DNA of 64,000 nt, from assembly GCA_001839685.1 (NCBI GenBank), contig MLAK01000860.1:112892-176891 (forward strand), in the 5' to 3' direction. How positions within the stretch are numbered: the first letter of the stretch is position 1; each line of letters opens with the position of its first letter. The notes under the pieces were generated by a model. That model saw only the letters and a program-made list of their open reading frames with translations. It was not told the DNA's origin and made no database searches. The translations under genes and the position numbers were made by a program. Source of the stretch: Tritrichomonas foetus. Its lineage: Eukaryota; Parabasalia; Tritrichomonadida; Tritrichomonadidae. Below are positions 51,598-61,133 of the stretch, one piece after another.

Positions 51598-51990
51598 TTA
51601 TTCAGCATTGAATTTAGCAACAGCCTTGCCACCTTCTGAAACGGCATGTTTGGCAAGATCTCCTGGGAGAACTAAACGGACAGCTGTTTGAATTTCTCTT
51701 GAACCGAGGGTGTTTCTGTCGTTCATGTCGACAAGGCGGGCACCTTCTTGAGCGATACGTTCGAAAATATCAGTGACGAATGAGTTCATGACCATCATAG
51801 CCTTGTTTGAAATACCGATATCTGGGTGAACTTGTTTAAGAACCTTGAAGATGTAAGATGAGAATGTTTCGGACCTCTTCTTATGTCTGAGTTTCTTGTC
51901 CTTGGCGGCAGCAGCGGCTTCGCCAGTTTCGCCTTCGACGGCTGGCTTCTTTTCAGTTGGTTGTTTTGAAGCTGGTTTCTTGCTTGACAT
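51598..51990 (-). CDS. H2B: histone H2B, 130 aa
   Basis: Nucleosome core histone, paired divergently with H2A copy 2. A Lys/Ala-rich tail is followed by the canonical fold: [60 protein letters not shown] and [20 protein letters not shown] then [11 protein letters not shown] little longer than animal H2B because of an Ala run in the tail. On the minus strand TCATTT and TCATTA elements precede the ATG by about 7-18 bp, as in trichomonad initiators. Codon use is relatively G/C-rich. Confidence 0.98.
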   Translation of the reverse strand: MSSKKPASKQPTEKKPAVEGETGEAAAAAKDKKLRHKKRSETFSSYIFKVLKQVHPDIGISNKAMMVMNSFVTDIFERIAQEGARLVDMNDRNTLGSREIQTAVRLVLPGDLAKHAVSEGGKAVAKFNAE

Positions 51991-52191
51991 TTTAAAATAA
52001 TGAAATGAAGGTTATATCGAACTTTTTGAAAAAGATTTTCTTATGTCTTTTTACACCATTAAAAAATTCTGGAGATTGTCCCGCCAACTTCATAGTTCCA
52101 TTTTAGCCCGCTATTTTTTGAATGGAAAGAAGGCGGGAATATTTGGTAATTGTGTGTTCATTGTTCAACAAATGCTCACTTCATTTTTATA
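51991..52191. promoter_or_regulatory. divergent H2B/H2A promoter
   Basis: 201 bp between the two histone ATGs. Initiator-like TCACTT/TCATTT at 52176-52186 (H2A side) and TCATTT/TCATTA on the H2B side (51998-52008). Internal GC motifs TCCCGCCAAC (52079-52088), TTTAGCCCGC (52102-52111) and AAGGCGGGAAT (52130-52140) resemble E2F-type sites. AACTTTTTG is at 52020-52028. GGCGG-type motifs also occur upstream of H2A copy 1. Confidence 0.65.
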
Positions 52192-52596
52192 ATGCCAGCC
52201 AAGAAAGGTGTCAAGAAAACAGCCACAAAAACCGCCGTTGACGGAGAACGCCAACATCCAAAGACAAGATCGTCCCGTGCCGGTCTTCAATTCCCAGTCG
52301 GCCGTCTCCATCGTTTCCTCCGTGAAGGACGCTATGGAGAACGTGTCGGTGCCGGTGCTCCAGTCTTCATGGCCGCCGTCCTCGAATATCTTACAGTCGA
52401 AGTTCTCGAACTTGCCGGTAACGCAGCCCGTGATAACAAGAAGACACGTATCTCACCACGTCATATCATGCTCGCCATCAGAAACGATGAAGAATTGAAC
52501 CAACTCCTCTCTAACATCACCATCGCGTCCGCAGGTGTTGTTCCACACATCCACAAGGTCCTCCTCGGAACCACCAAGAAGGGCAAGGAAGAGTAA
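52192..52596 (+). CDS. H2A: histone H2A, copy 2 (paired with H2B), 134 aa
   Basis: Encodes exactly the same protein as 14625-15029; the two coding regions differ only at four synonymous third positions (in codons for Ser, Arg, Val and Gly). The upstream ATG-less extension to 52150 is not coding; the initiator-like TCACTT lies 10-15 bp before the ATG. The C-terminus lacks an H2A.X SQ motif. Similarity at synonymous sites while the flanks diverge suggests recent duplication, gene conversion or strong codon selection. Confidence 0.98.
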   Translation: MPAKKGVKKTATKTAVDGERQHPKTRSSRAGLQFPVGRLHRFLREGRYGERVGAGAPVFMAAVLEYLTVEVLELAGNAARDNKKTRISPRHIMLAIRNDEELNQLLSNITIASAGVVPHIHKVLLGTTKKGKEE

Positions 52597-52970
52597 GGAG
52601 TTTAATCTTGTATTAAAACTTCAAATTTTTCAACTAATTTCAACTTTTTTCATTTTTCGAAAATATAATCAATTTTTGAGGAAAGTCATAAATAACTCAA
52701 CTTTTTCACATTTTTTGTTCAAGTTCTCGTTTTAAAATGTTGCATTATTTGTTCTCAATTCAGATATCAATTTGACATTCTTAATTTTATTGATATATTT
52801 GAATGATATCGTTGAAATGAATCGAATTCTGAGAGTTTAGATGAAATTAAATTCCTCGTTGAAGAATAACCGAGAAGAAAAACGTTAAGAGAAAAGTCAA
52901 TTCCCAAATTCTTAACGTACGGAGAGATTGAAAGAAAATATCTAAATAACGGCTTATTTCAACCAAAAAA
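52597..52970. other. intergenic between H2A and PPDK-like gene
   Basis: AT-rich with AACTTTTTC at about 52699-52707. No gene. Confidence 0.45.
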
Positions 52971-55685
52971 ATGAACTCAATTACTCAAGTAACAAGTGAT
53001 TTGTCGACTCTCGCGCAAGGTGATGATTGGTCAAATGTTGAAAAAATATGTGGTGAAAGAGCATCGAATTTATGCCAACTTCAATATTTGGGATTTGATA
53101 TACCAAAAGGAATCGTTATTACAACAAACGCATACCGTCAATTTGTTGAATCAGGCGATAAATATGCATTATCTGACGATCTTTTCGAAAATATTTATAA
53201 AGGAATTTTACAGCTCGAAACACTTACTAAAAAGCAATACGGAACTGACTCGCTTCTATTACTTTCAGTTTCTGGTAATTTCCCCATTCCATCTACGATT
53301 TGCGTTGGATTAAACGATTATTTAGTTCAAGTTCTAGAAAAGTCCACAAACAACCCAATTTTTGCTTACGATTCTTACAGAAGATTAATTGCTAGTTACG
53401 GTGTTGTTGCTTGCGGAATTCCAGAAGCAGAATTTGATGATATCTTTTATAAATATAAATGCTCCCGAAATTATCACAGCTTATCTGATTTTAAAGCTCC
53501 TGATTTTGTACAACTTGTTAAAATGAATAAAGCAATTATTACAAAATTTGCCAAGAAACAATTTCCGCAAGATCCAATTGAGCAACTCAGAAATATTATT
53601 TTAGGAATATATCTTTACTATGAAAATGAAAATTTAGTTGCCTATTATAAAAATACATTTACGCCTATTAATGGTTGCTCAATTTTAATAAATGCTATGG
53701 TATATGGTTCAAAATCAACCAAATCATGCTCTCTTGTTGTTTGTACAAATGATATTTCTGGTGGCGATTATGGACTTTGTGGTTCATATGGCATTGCATC
53801 ATATCTTGATGATGTTTGTGAAGGACGAAAAGAAACGAAAAGTTTTACAGAATTCAAATCTGATTTCCACAGGCAGCATAAGTTAATAAATAGCAAGCTT
53901 GATGCTATTCTTAAGTGTTACAAGAGACCAATGGAAATTAAATTTGTGATTGAAAATGGAAGAATGTATGCTGTTGGTATTAAAGATATGATGTTTGGTG
54001 GCTATGGAAACATTACAGCCACTAATGAGTTAATCCAAACAAACATTCTTTCTGAAGAAAGTGCAATTAATCATTTCAAGCCATATACATTAGCAAGTCT
54101 TATGAATTCACACTTAGCTTCACTTCCTGAAGAAAAATTCTGTTCAGGATCAGGAAGCGCTAATGGTGCAGGAACTGGCCGATTAAGTCTTTCGATTCAT
54201 GATTTGGGACGTAAGAAAAACAGTATTTTAATGAAACGTAATGTTTTTATATCTGAATTGACATATTTATTAAAAGCAAAAGGAATTATTACTACTGAAG
54301 GAAGTGATTTTTCCCGTGGAGCTTATATTGCACGAGCTCTATCAATTCCAGGTGCATTTGCATGTAAATCACTCCTGATTGAAGAAGATAGACATGTTGC
54401 ATCAACACCAGAACAAGCAATTAATGAAGGAAAATCAATTACTGTTGATTTTGGTGATGTTTTCACAGGAAATTTAGAAACAACTCAATTAGAATCAATT
54501 AGTAATAGTGATGCAAATACTTTATATAAATCTGTTTTAAATATTGCACGAAATAAATATAAGATTTACATGAATGCAACAGATGTTGAATCAATTAAAA
54601 AAGCAAATAATTTCGGTGCTGATGGAATTGGCTTGTTTAAACTTGATCAACTTTTTACACAACATCAGGATAATTTTGTAGAAGCTGTTCAAAACAACTC
54701 TGAACTTCCTGAAGAAGTTGTTCAGAGTATTAAAGATGAACTCATTAAAGTTTTTCAAAATGCTGATAAACTTCCAATTTCTTTACAATTATTTGATTTG
54801 CCATTGAATAAGGCCTATCAAAGTTCCGAGACAATTGAAGAAGAGCTTCATGAATTAGTTCCAAAACAACACGAATATGATCGAATTCATGCCATTTTAG
54901 ATGCTAAGAAACAAGCCAAGAAATCCAATGAAGAAGAAGAAGATAACAACGAAAATCCACCACAAAATCAAAGTAAGCAGCAAGCTCAACAACCAGAAGA
55001 ACAAAATGATGAAGAAGTGCTTGATTTACCTCCACCTGAAGAAGAAGCCCGCTTAAGAGAAAAAGTATATAAATTAGATAATATTATGAATACTGATTTA
55101 CATGCAATTCATCTAAGTTATATTTTCCCACAAGTATATACAATACAAGTGAAGTTAATCATGGAAGCAGCTAAATCAGCGAAAGATGCAGGCGCCGAAC
55201 CAAAACCAAAAATTGTAATTCCATTTTCTCATGAAGAAAAAGATATGATGAGACTTTTATCATATATTAACTCTCTTTCTAGAGAAACCGGATTTAGAGC
55301 AGACTTTGGATGCATTGGATTATCGCCTGCTAACATTGCTAATGCATCGAAAGTTGCTAAATTTATTTTAATTAATCCGCAAAATATTTTTAAATCAGGA
55401 GATGCTCCTTTCTACAGAAATACAACATTGCGTTACAAGCCATCTATCGTTCCACATGAATTACTTGATGAATGCTTTAATTCCGCAAAGAAAAAGAAGA
55501 AATCAGTTCCCATTGTCTTGATGAATGAGAACTTCATGACAAAAGAAGCAATCAATGATTTAGCCAAATATAGAATTAAATCAATTTCCACCAATCCAGA
55601 TAATTTGATGATTGCTCGCTTTTGTGCTGCTCAAACATTAGTTTCTGATCAACCTTCAAATGAAGAAGAGCCTCAAGAAGAATAA
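52971..55685 (+). CDS. PPDK-like pseudoenzyme (phosphate dikinase fold, catalytic residues lost), 904 aa
   Basis: Pyruvate phosphate dikinase is a major glycolytic enzyme in trichomonads; the domain order here is that of PPDK. ATP-grasp start: ICGERASNLCQLQYLGFDIP (compare GGKGANLAEMTNLGLPVP); FAYDSYRRLIASYGVVACGI; NGCSILINAMVYGSKSTKSC. Swivelling domain: EGSDFSRGAYIARALSIPGA, where the phospho-His of TSHAAVVAR is Arg449. C-terminal TIM-barrel: NATDVESIKKANNFGADGIG, LFDLPLNKAYQ, LSYIFPQVYTIQVKLIMEAA, and VLMNENFMTKEA in place of the ICGEHGG motif, so the catalytic Cys is absent, while the following IARFCAAQTLV aligns with IARLAAAQAAL. An acidic Gln/Glu insert lies at ~645-695. It should not be catalytically active; a regulatory or structural role is inferred. 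Confidence 0.88.
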   Translation: MNSITQVTSDLSTLAQGDDWSNVEKICGERASNLCQLQYLGFDIPKGIVITTNAYRQFVESGDKYALSDDLFENIYKGILQLETLTKKQYGTDSLLLLSVSGNFPIPSTICVGLNDYLVQVLEKSTNNPIFAYDSYRRLIASYGVVACGIPEAEFDDIFYKYKCSRNYHSLSDFKAPDFVQLVKMNKAIITKFAKKQFPQDPIEQLRNIILGIYLYYENENLVAYYKNTFTPINGCSILINAMVYGSKSTKSCSLVVCTNDISGGDYGLCGSYGIASYLDDVCEGRKETKSFTEFKSDFHRQHKLINSKLDAILKCYKRPMEIKFVIENGRMYAVGIKDMMFGGYGNITATNELIQTNILSEESAINHFKPYTLASLMNSHLASLPEEKFCSGSGSANGAGTGRLSLSIHDLGRKKNSILMKRNVFISELTYLLKAKGIITTEGSDFSRGAYIARALSIPGAFACKSLLIEEDRHVASTPEQAINEGKSITVDFGDVFTGNLETTQLESISNSDANTLYKSVLNIARNKYKIYMNATDVESIKKANNFGADGIGLFKLDQLFTQHQDNFVEAVQNNSELPEEVVQSIKDELIKVFQNADKLPISLQLFDLPLNKAYQSSETIEEELHELVPKQHEYDRIHAILDAKKQAKKSNEEEEDNNENPPQNQSKQQAQQPEEQNDEEVLDLPPPEEEARLREKVYKLDNIMNTDLHAIHLSYIFPQVYTIQVKLIMEAAKSAKDAGAEPKPKIVIPFSHEEKDMMRLLSYINSLSRETGFRADFGCIGLSPANIANASKVAKFILINPQNIFKSGDAPFYRNTTLRYKPSIVPHELLDECFNSAKKKKKSVPIVLMNENFMTKEAINDLAKYRIKSISTNPDNLMIARFCAAQTLVSDQPSNEEEPQEE

Positions 55686-56121
55686 TTTCATTGTGATTAA
55701 AATCAATGCATTCATGTTTATAAATACTTCGTTTCTATATAAATTCAACACCAAACTATCTTATTCTTTATATTCTCCTAAATTTTTTGTTTCTTTTAAA
55801 TATTAATGTTTATAGAAAGATTTACTTCTTTGAAGAAAACTAGAAATCGCTTGGAGATGATTTATATGATTATAAGTTTTTGGTTCTTGATGAAGACGAT
55901 TGTTTTTAATTCGAAAAGCTGTAATCGACCAAATTAGGAGTGAAAAAATCAAAGTGAATTCACTCATCATTAAATCAGAAACCAGCTCACGATCAAAGAA
56001 CATTCGAACAAATTCCAACTAAAATATAATACAGTCAGTATAAAATACGAAATGCCGGAATGCGTGGTTGAAAAAATGAAATCAACAAATAAATAGGAAT
56101 TAAAATAACAGTATTTATGTT
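55686..56121. other. intergenic region holding a possible small membrane-protein gene
   Basis: Converging PPDK-like and kinase genes. Contains only the small frame listed next (55803-56003). TACAGTC at 56031-56037 is similar to the pogo terminus start but has no partner. Confidence 0.35.
55803..56003 (-). CDS. possible small single-pass membrane protein, 66 aa
   Basis: ATG at 56003 (the longer frame starts with TTG). Residues ~14-33 (SEFTLIFSLLIWSITAFRIK) form one clear membrane helix, followed by a basic His/Asn/Ser-rich tail (QEPKTYNHINHLQAISSFLQ). Tail-anchor-like or small integral membrane proteins look like this, but no family is recognised. Confidence 0.42.
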   Translation of the reverse strand: MFFDRELVSDLMMSEFTLIFSLLIWSITAFRIKNNRLHQEPKTYNHINHLQAISSFLQRSKSFYKH

Positions 56122-56703
56122 TTAAAACCTCCAGTACTTCCTGAGCGTGTTAACAAAGAGCTCTTCGACTTCTTGGATTGATTTGTTTCCGTCAACTTTC
56201 TCCAATTTTCCTTCCTTTTCCCATTTTTCAATAACTGGGAGGGTGTCTCTATTGTGAGTTTCGACGCGTTTTGGAATGACTGTATCGTTATCATCAGCAC
56301 GGCCGGAAGTAAGCCCGCGTTTCCTCAATCTATCGATCAATACCTCAGTTGGAACATCGAGAAGTAAAACGCAGTCAGCGAGTCCGGCCTGTTCGCGGAA
56401 TTTTTCGTCTTGAACGAGGGAGCGTGGGAAACCGTCGAGCAAGAAATATTGAGATGGTGATGAAACGATTGCGTGTTTGAGGGTTTCGACGAGAAGCTCT
56501 GGTGGAACGAGTTGACCAGCAGAAATGATTTCTTTGATGCGCTGTCCGTTAACTGAATCTGGCTTTGAGGCTTCTTCACGAAGAAGATCGCCTGCTGAAG
56601 CGTATCCAAAGCCGTACTTCTTGGATATTGCAATGGCTTGAGTGCCTTTTCCACTTCCTGGGCCGCCGAGTACAAAGATGACGTTCTTTCCTTGAACAGA
56701 CAT
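56122..56703 (-). CDS. UMP-CMP/adenylate kinase family nucleotide kinase, 193 aa
   Basis: Transfers phosphate from ATP to a nucleoside monophosphate in the cytosol. The upstream reading starts at GTG; the ATG is at 56703 (MSVQGKNVIFVLGGPGSGKG). P-loop GGPGSGKGTQ, then ASAGDLLREEASKPDSVNGQ, GQLVPPELLVETLKHAI, DGFPRSLVQDEKF and the short LID SGRADDNDTVIPKRVETH are all intact. The short LID is of the AK1/UMP-CMP kinase type; the DGFPR motif leans to UMP-CMP kinase. On the gene's sense strand TCACTT lies 10-15 bp before the ATG, a likely initiator. Confidence 0.93.
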   Translation of the reverse strand: MSVQGKNVIFVLGGPGSGKGTQAIAISKKYGFGYASAGDLLREEASKPDSVNGQRIKEIISAGQLVPPELLVETLKHAIVSSPSQYFLLDGFPRSLVQDEKFREQAGLADCVLLLDVPTEVLIDRLRKRGLTSGRADDNDTVIPKRVETHNRDTLPVIEKWEKEGKLEKVDGNKSIQEVEELFVNTLRKYWRF

Positions 56704-57304
56704 TTTGATACGAAGTGACACTTTTTATTCAATTCACTTCAAAATTCAATAGAATTTGTCATCATTTTGACTAAAAAGTATATCCTGACAGTCAGCAATT
56801 GATATCAATTCCCTAAATATTATCATCATTTGCACCAGAACAAAACAACTGAGGAGATATTCTCAATACATTAAATTAAATTAAATTTAAAAAATGAATA
56901 TCTGTGTTGATCACAAAGACAAAAAATCATGATTTAGATAAAGAATTCTTTATCAATAGTTCAAGCCAATACTTCCCTCAATCCTAAACATAAAAGTCTA
57001 TATGGACAATTTAATGGACAAAGAAGGTCTCCATAAAAACAAAAAGAGTGAAGTGATAAATTTGGAGATGCTGAAATCATATCATTAAAATGACCATTTT
57101 TCTCTTCGGAAAAATCTGCATGGTGATATTTATATGATATTGAGTGTCAATGAAAACAAAAATGCATAGGTAGGAGGTCATGCATCCTTATGGACATGCC
57201 GAAACACCCAACTCTGGTTTTAAAAATTTTAAACTCGCTCAAAATATCAAAACACTTAACTAATACGAAAATAATGTGAATATAAAAATCTTTACTTTTA
57301 AAAT
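56704..57304. other. intergenic with kinase initiator
   Basis: CACTTTTTA at 56719-56727 and the initiator TCACTT (minus strand, 56713-56718) are at the left end. The remainder has no gene or repeat. Confidence 0.5.
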
Positions 57305-57895
57305 TTAAACACGAATACGATCTAAATTGAATTCCTTTAGACGCTCACGTTGTGGGAGCGTTGATGTCTCATCACGTCCAATGTCGCTTGTCTGTGTTTC
57401 GAAGTCTTCAGTAATTGTGATGAGTGTTTTCATAAGCATGTCAGAAAATTGATAGGCCATCTCTTTCATCTCTCTTTTCTGGTTCTCAATGACAGAATCT
57501 TTTTCAGCGAGGACCTGCTTCTTCTCGGCTTTCAAAGCTGCGAGTTCAGCTTCTGCATCTTTCAGCTGGGTTTCAAGGCCGGCGATCCTTTCGCGGAGAC
57601 GGCTCATGCGGGCTTCGTTTTCTCTCTGCGTGTCAAAGTGGAGGGCTGTAAATTGATTGACGATTTCATTTTTGTTGCCGAGATCTTCTTCAACTTTTTG
57701 AATCAGCATGGCTGCTTCGTCTTTTTCTTTGCTTGCTTCAACATCAACTGTTCCGATTTCGTAGCTGAGATTGAGTAATTGCTTCTCGACGACTGCATCT
57801 TTGATTCTTTTTTCGTTCGCTAACTTCCTCTTTTCTTCCGCTGTTGGCATTGCGTTTGTTGGTGCCTTATTGTTTCCTTTTGCTGAAGCTCTCAT
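57305..57895 (-). CDS. DRC12/CCDC153-like coiled-coil protein, 196 aa
   Basis: Start ATG. A short basic/Pro leader, then continuous coiled coil (EEDLGNKNEIVNQFTALHFD, LRERIAGLETQLKDAEAELA), ending with ENQKREMKEMAYQFSDMLMK then TLITITEDFETQT. The last segment has the pattern of CCDC153/DRC12, where ...[22 protein letters not shown] follows the same spacing. DRC12 is a subunit of the nexin-dynein regulatory complex of motile flagella. Size (196 against 210) fits. Coiled coils align easily, so the family call is moderate. Confidence 0.6.
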   Translation of the reverse strand: MRASAKGNNKAPTNAMPTAEEKRKLANEKRIKDAVVEKQLLNLSYEIGTVDVEASKEKDEAAMLIQKVEEDLGNKNEIVNQFTALHFDTQRENEARMSRLRERIAGLETQLKDAEAELAALKAEKKQVLAEKDSVIENQKREMKEMAYQFSDMLMKTLITITEDFETQTSDIGRDETSTLPQRERLKEFNLDRIRV

Positions 57896-58453
57896 TCGAA
57901 AACTTTTCGGCGAATATTTTTAACGAACAAATGTAAACTTTTTGCAAACTTTATACCGAACGTTCAATTATACCAATTCAATAGTTTATATAATTGCATC
58001 ATCCAATATGTTGAATTTCGATGTTGATCAAAGAAAGAAACTATGATGAAAGTTTGGTATAAAGTTTAAATGTATAATATACACTATCCCAGTCCTAATA
58101 ACCAAAATATTAAGCTGCTTTGGTTTTCGTCAAATGCATTTTCGTCAATTGTATCTTACAATACGATTTTTTAAGTATTTAAATATTCACACATCAATAT
58201 TGATACGTATTCATCATCATTTGACATATATATATCAAATGGGTCTTGAACAGCATGTGAAATAATAAAAAATGATGAATTTAATTGATTCTGTAATAAT
58301 TCCAACAATAGTATTCACGAAACTATTGTTGATCAACAATAAAACGAAAAGCAATGATAAAAAATATCTGAAATTGGCATCAAAAAACAAATTTTATATC
58401 TAATCATGATAAAATAAATACAAAAAAAAGTCTGTAAAACAAACAACTTCTAT
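57896..58453. other. intergenic, upstream of the DRC12-like gene
   Basis: AACTTTTTG at 57936-57944 and ATTCGCCG near the start codon. Contains short dyads (CAATAGT...ACTATTG near 58306-58328). No gene. Confidence 0.45.
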
Positions 58454-59434
58454 CTATTGCGCATTCATCTGCGTTACACCATTGACAATATCAACTCTGT
58501 CACTAAAAGCAACACCTAAAACACCTGGTCCGATCGAAAATGATTCAATTGGTCCCTCCTTTTTCAAAATTTCTTTCGCTTCCATCTCAGATGAAGAATC
58601 GTCAACAAATTTCGTCAAAATGATTGAGCCTGATGCATCACTAGAGTAAAAATTTCCGGGAAGGATCCTCGACCATCCAATACATGTAACTTGCTCATTA
58701 TGTTGGTCTCCATTTGCGCTTGCTGCCATTCCAGGCTTGCGAGAATCGATAATAATTGCTGAATTTGATCCTCTTGAAAAAGTGGCAATTTTGTTTGGAT
58801 CAATTGGTGAAATTGCACATCGTGTGAGTGGTTTGGCTGTTTGATATAAAATGAATGAATTATTCAGATCACGAAGGTCAAATAACCGTAATGATCCATC
58901 AAATCCAACGGTTACAAACGTACTGGAAGCTCCGCAAAACTTCACGTCATGAATGGGGTGATCATGTGCGATAACTTGCTGCATGATCTGGCCTGTGTTT
59001 ATATTTAAAGCTGAAACCGTCGCATCTGATGATCCAGTGAGGACTAAAGAATTTTCAATTAATGACCAATCAATTCCCGTAATAGGTTCGTTGTTCTGGC
59101 TTATTTGGATTTCTGCTGTTGGAGTCAAACTGTTTGGTGCTGTTGTGTAAAGTTTTAAAGAGTCGCCACCTAATAAAAGTAAATCGGTTTCATCTTTTAA
59201 ATGGCCGTGTGGTGAAAACATGCAGCATGTTTGAGGCAATTTGACAGGGGCCCCTGATTCTGCGATGATTGATGGGCCAACCATTCTGAAAATTCGAAAT
59301 TGATTTTGTGGATTCTGATCAAAAGAGCATATTGCTAATCTATTCTCTTGAGCAAATGGAGAACTAAATGAAAGGGCGAAAGGGCGAAAAGGTAGCGGGA
59401 TTGACAATGTGATAGGTTTTTGTTGTTCATTCAT
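58454..59434 (-). CDS. DCAF7: WDR68/DCAF7/TTG1-like WD40 protein, 326 aa
   Basis: A longer frame starts at TTG; the ATG at 59434 gives MNEQQKPITLSIPLPFRPFA. WD40 propeller parallel to DCAF7: RPFALSFSSPFAQENRLAIC, DLLLLGGDSLKLY (compare DLLATSGDYLRVW), PITGIDWSLIENSLVLTGSS, INTGQIMQQVIAHDHPIHDV (compare KTQLIAHDKEVYDIAF), and GFDGSLRLFDLRDLNNSFIL (compare GADGSVRMFDLRHLEHSTII). The order and spacing are as in DCAF7/WDR68, a substrate-binding partner of DYRK kinases and CUL4-DDB1. Length is close to the usual 342. Some repeats are diverged, so PEX7-like propellers remain an alternative. Confidence 0.78.
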   Translation of the reverse strand: MNEQQKPITLSIPLPFRPFALSFSSPFAQENRLAICSFDQNPQNQFRIFRMVGPSIIAESGAPVKLPQTCCMFSPHGHLKDETDLLLLGGDSLKLYTTAPNSLTPTAEIQISQNNEPITGIDWSLIENSLVLTGSSDATVSALNINTGQIMQQVIAHDHPIHDVKFCGASSTFVTVGFDGSLRLFDLRDLNNSFILYQTAKPLTRCAISPIDPNKIATFSRGSNSAIIIDSRKPGMAASANGDQHNEQVTCIGWSRILPGNFYSSDASGSIILTKFVDDSSSEMEAKEILKKEGPIESFSIGPGVLGVAFSDRVDIVNGVTQMNAQ

Positions 59435-60366
59435 AAATCGAGATTTAGAAGATTTTTGATGGTTTGAAATCAAAATTCAGGAGATCTTGGTGAAAAAAGG
59501 TCATTTTAATTTGACCTACTTTTTTTTTACAATGAAAATGTCAGTAAAAAGGAATGAAGTCATTGTCAAAAGGAACTCAAATTTAACCAAAAAATACTTA
59601 ATAAGTATTACTTATGCTGGAATTATGGAAATTACAAATTTTCATAATCCATTTTTGGGAATTTGCATTGGGTTATCAAATTTTGTACTTTGAGTCATGA
59701 ATTTCATTTTTTCAAACATATGAGTTGATGAAAGAATATTCAATTTTGATAAAACGAAAAATAATATTCAAAGATATATTTATGACTTCATATGAAAATT
59801 GCGAGAGTAATACCACACCTTTACTACCTACTCAGAAACATAAAAACGAATGATAAACTCAAGAAAATATGAAAAGCAGATATTGTTGATAATAATGAAA
59901 AATTCAGGCGGTGATCATTCATGCGATTATTGGCTGCCCAGAAGCTGAACAAAGCGCAAAAAAACGAAATACTCGTGAAGAGAAGTCGGCAAAGATCGCT
60001 GATTGGTCCATCTTTCAATATTTAAGATTGCCAAAAGCTGCTTACGTTGGTGTATCGATTAAATTAATGAGTATATATCATAGGGATTGGTTATCATGAA
60101 TATTGTTTCTTTGGTTTCGATTTGAATAATCTTTTTTCTCTTCGTATTGATCAATATGAAAAAGTGAGCATTCAATTGTTCTCAGAAAACTCCGATATAA
60201 ATTTCACAAAAATTAAATATATTACAGAAATAAATTAGAAGAAAACATTTTTTTATAGATGTATACAAACCAAATAGTCTTAACGTACGAAATCACTAAA
60301 ATGATCCTTATCATCAGTATTACTTAATNCCATCAGTCAAAAATCAAAACCCAAATAGCTAAAAGA
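59435..60366. other. intergenic, no confident gene
   Basis: Two short frames (59487-59693 and 59911-60099) begin with TTG or GTG and look random. One N at 60329. No repeat or RNA seen. Confidence 0.45.
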
Positions 60367-61133
60367 ATGACGAAAATTTCCCTTATCGCAAACTTCGCAA
60401 ATGGCCGAATTCAAAAATATTTCGAAAATGATTCAGAAGAAGCTATTGTTTCAGTTTTCGGGTGAACAGCTTTCAGTCAATTGTTAAATCTATTTTTTAT
60501 AGTTATGAGCCATATTTATTCATAGTTTTGAAATTTTGCAACAATTAAACCGAAAAAAGAGCGATTTTGGAGAAAGCCTAAAAAAAAATTGTGAGAAGCT
60601 TTTTTTCCAAGAATCACAAAGATTATAATACTGCTTCCTATAATTCTATTTACACTTCTTCTATCGATTTTTAATTAAAAATCGCGAAAATTTTGATAGT
60701 TTTAACTCAGTGATGTTGAATTAATTCAATTTCCATTTGACAAATATGAATGTATTGAAATCTTTTCTGTCATAAAATTTTAGTATATGAAGAAAATAGA
60801 CTGGCAGTCCTCAACAGCACATTCTCAAGCAGGTATACAGATACAACGATTGAAAGACCAAATCAAGAAATTGACACAAAAGGCAAATGGCTACCAACTG
60901 AAAATGAATGCGATGATTCAAGAATTAAATGCATTGCGTACAGAAAAATCTTCCTGGAATCAGCACATATTCCAGCAAACAATCCTGGATCAGGAACAAA
61001 ACGATGTTTCCGAACATTACAATGGGAAAAATGGAACCCAATATGTTTTTTTCCAGGCTCGATGCCAAGTGAATTTTCTGATGACTCGCCATTTAGATGG
61101 CAAAACATTCGTAATCTTCTCATTGATGCCTAA
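60367..61133 (+). pseudogene. decayed protein gene, protein-like frame without a start codon
   Basis: A 32-codon ATG frame at 60367-60465 (ending NDSEEAIVSVFG) is followed by ~290 bp of decayed DNA. Then an open frame at 60759-61133 of 124 codons has no ATG at its beginning but looks like real protein: ERPNQEIDTKGKWLPTENEC, IFLESAHIPANNPGSGTKRC, WEKWNPICFFPGSMPSEFSD, PFRWQNIRNLLIDA, stop. An ATG frame on the same strand (60787-61254, 155 codons) overlaps it, but ends in phenylalanine-rich read-through of T runs, and I consider it a shadow. A spliced or frame-shifted functional gene is the alternative. Family unknown. Confidence 0.45.

Noticed and set aside
52150..52191. N-terminal extension of H2A copy 2
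   Set aside because: Starts at a non-conserved codon, includes the likely initiator TCACTT/TCATTT, and is absent from copy 1.
59911..60099. 62-codon frame
   Set aside because: Begins with GTG, no hydrophobic or domain features, no homologue suggested.
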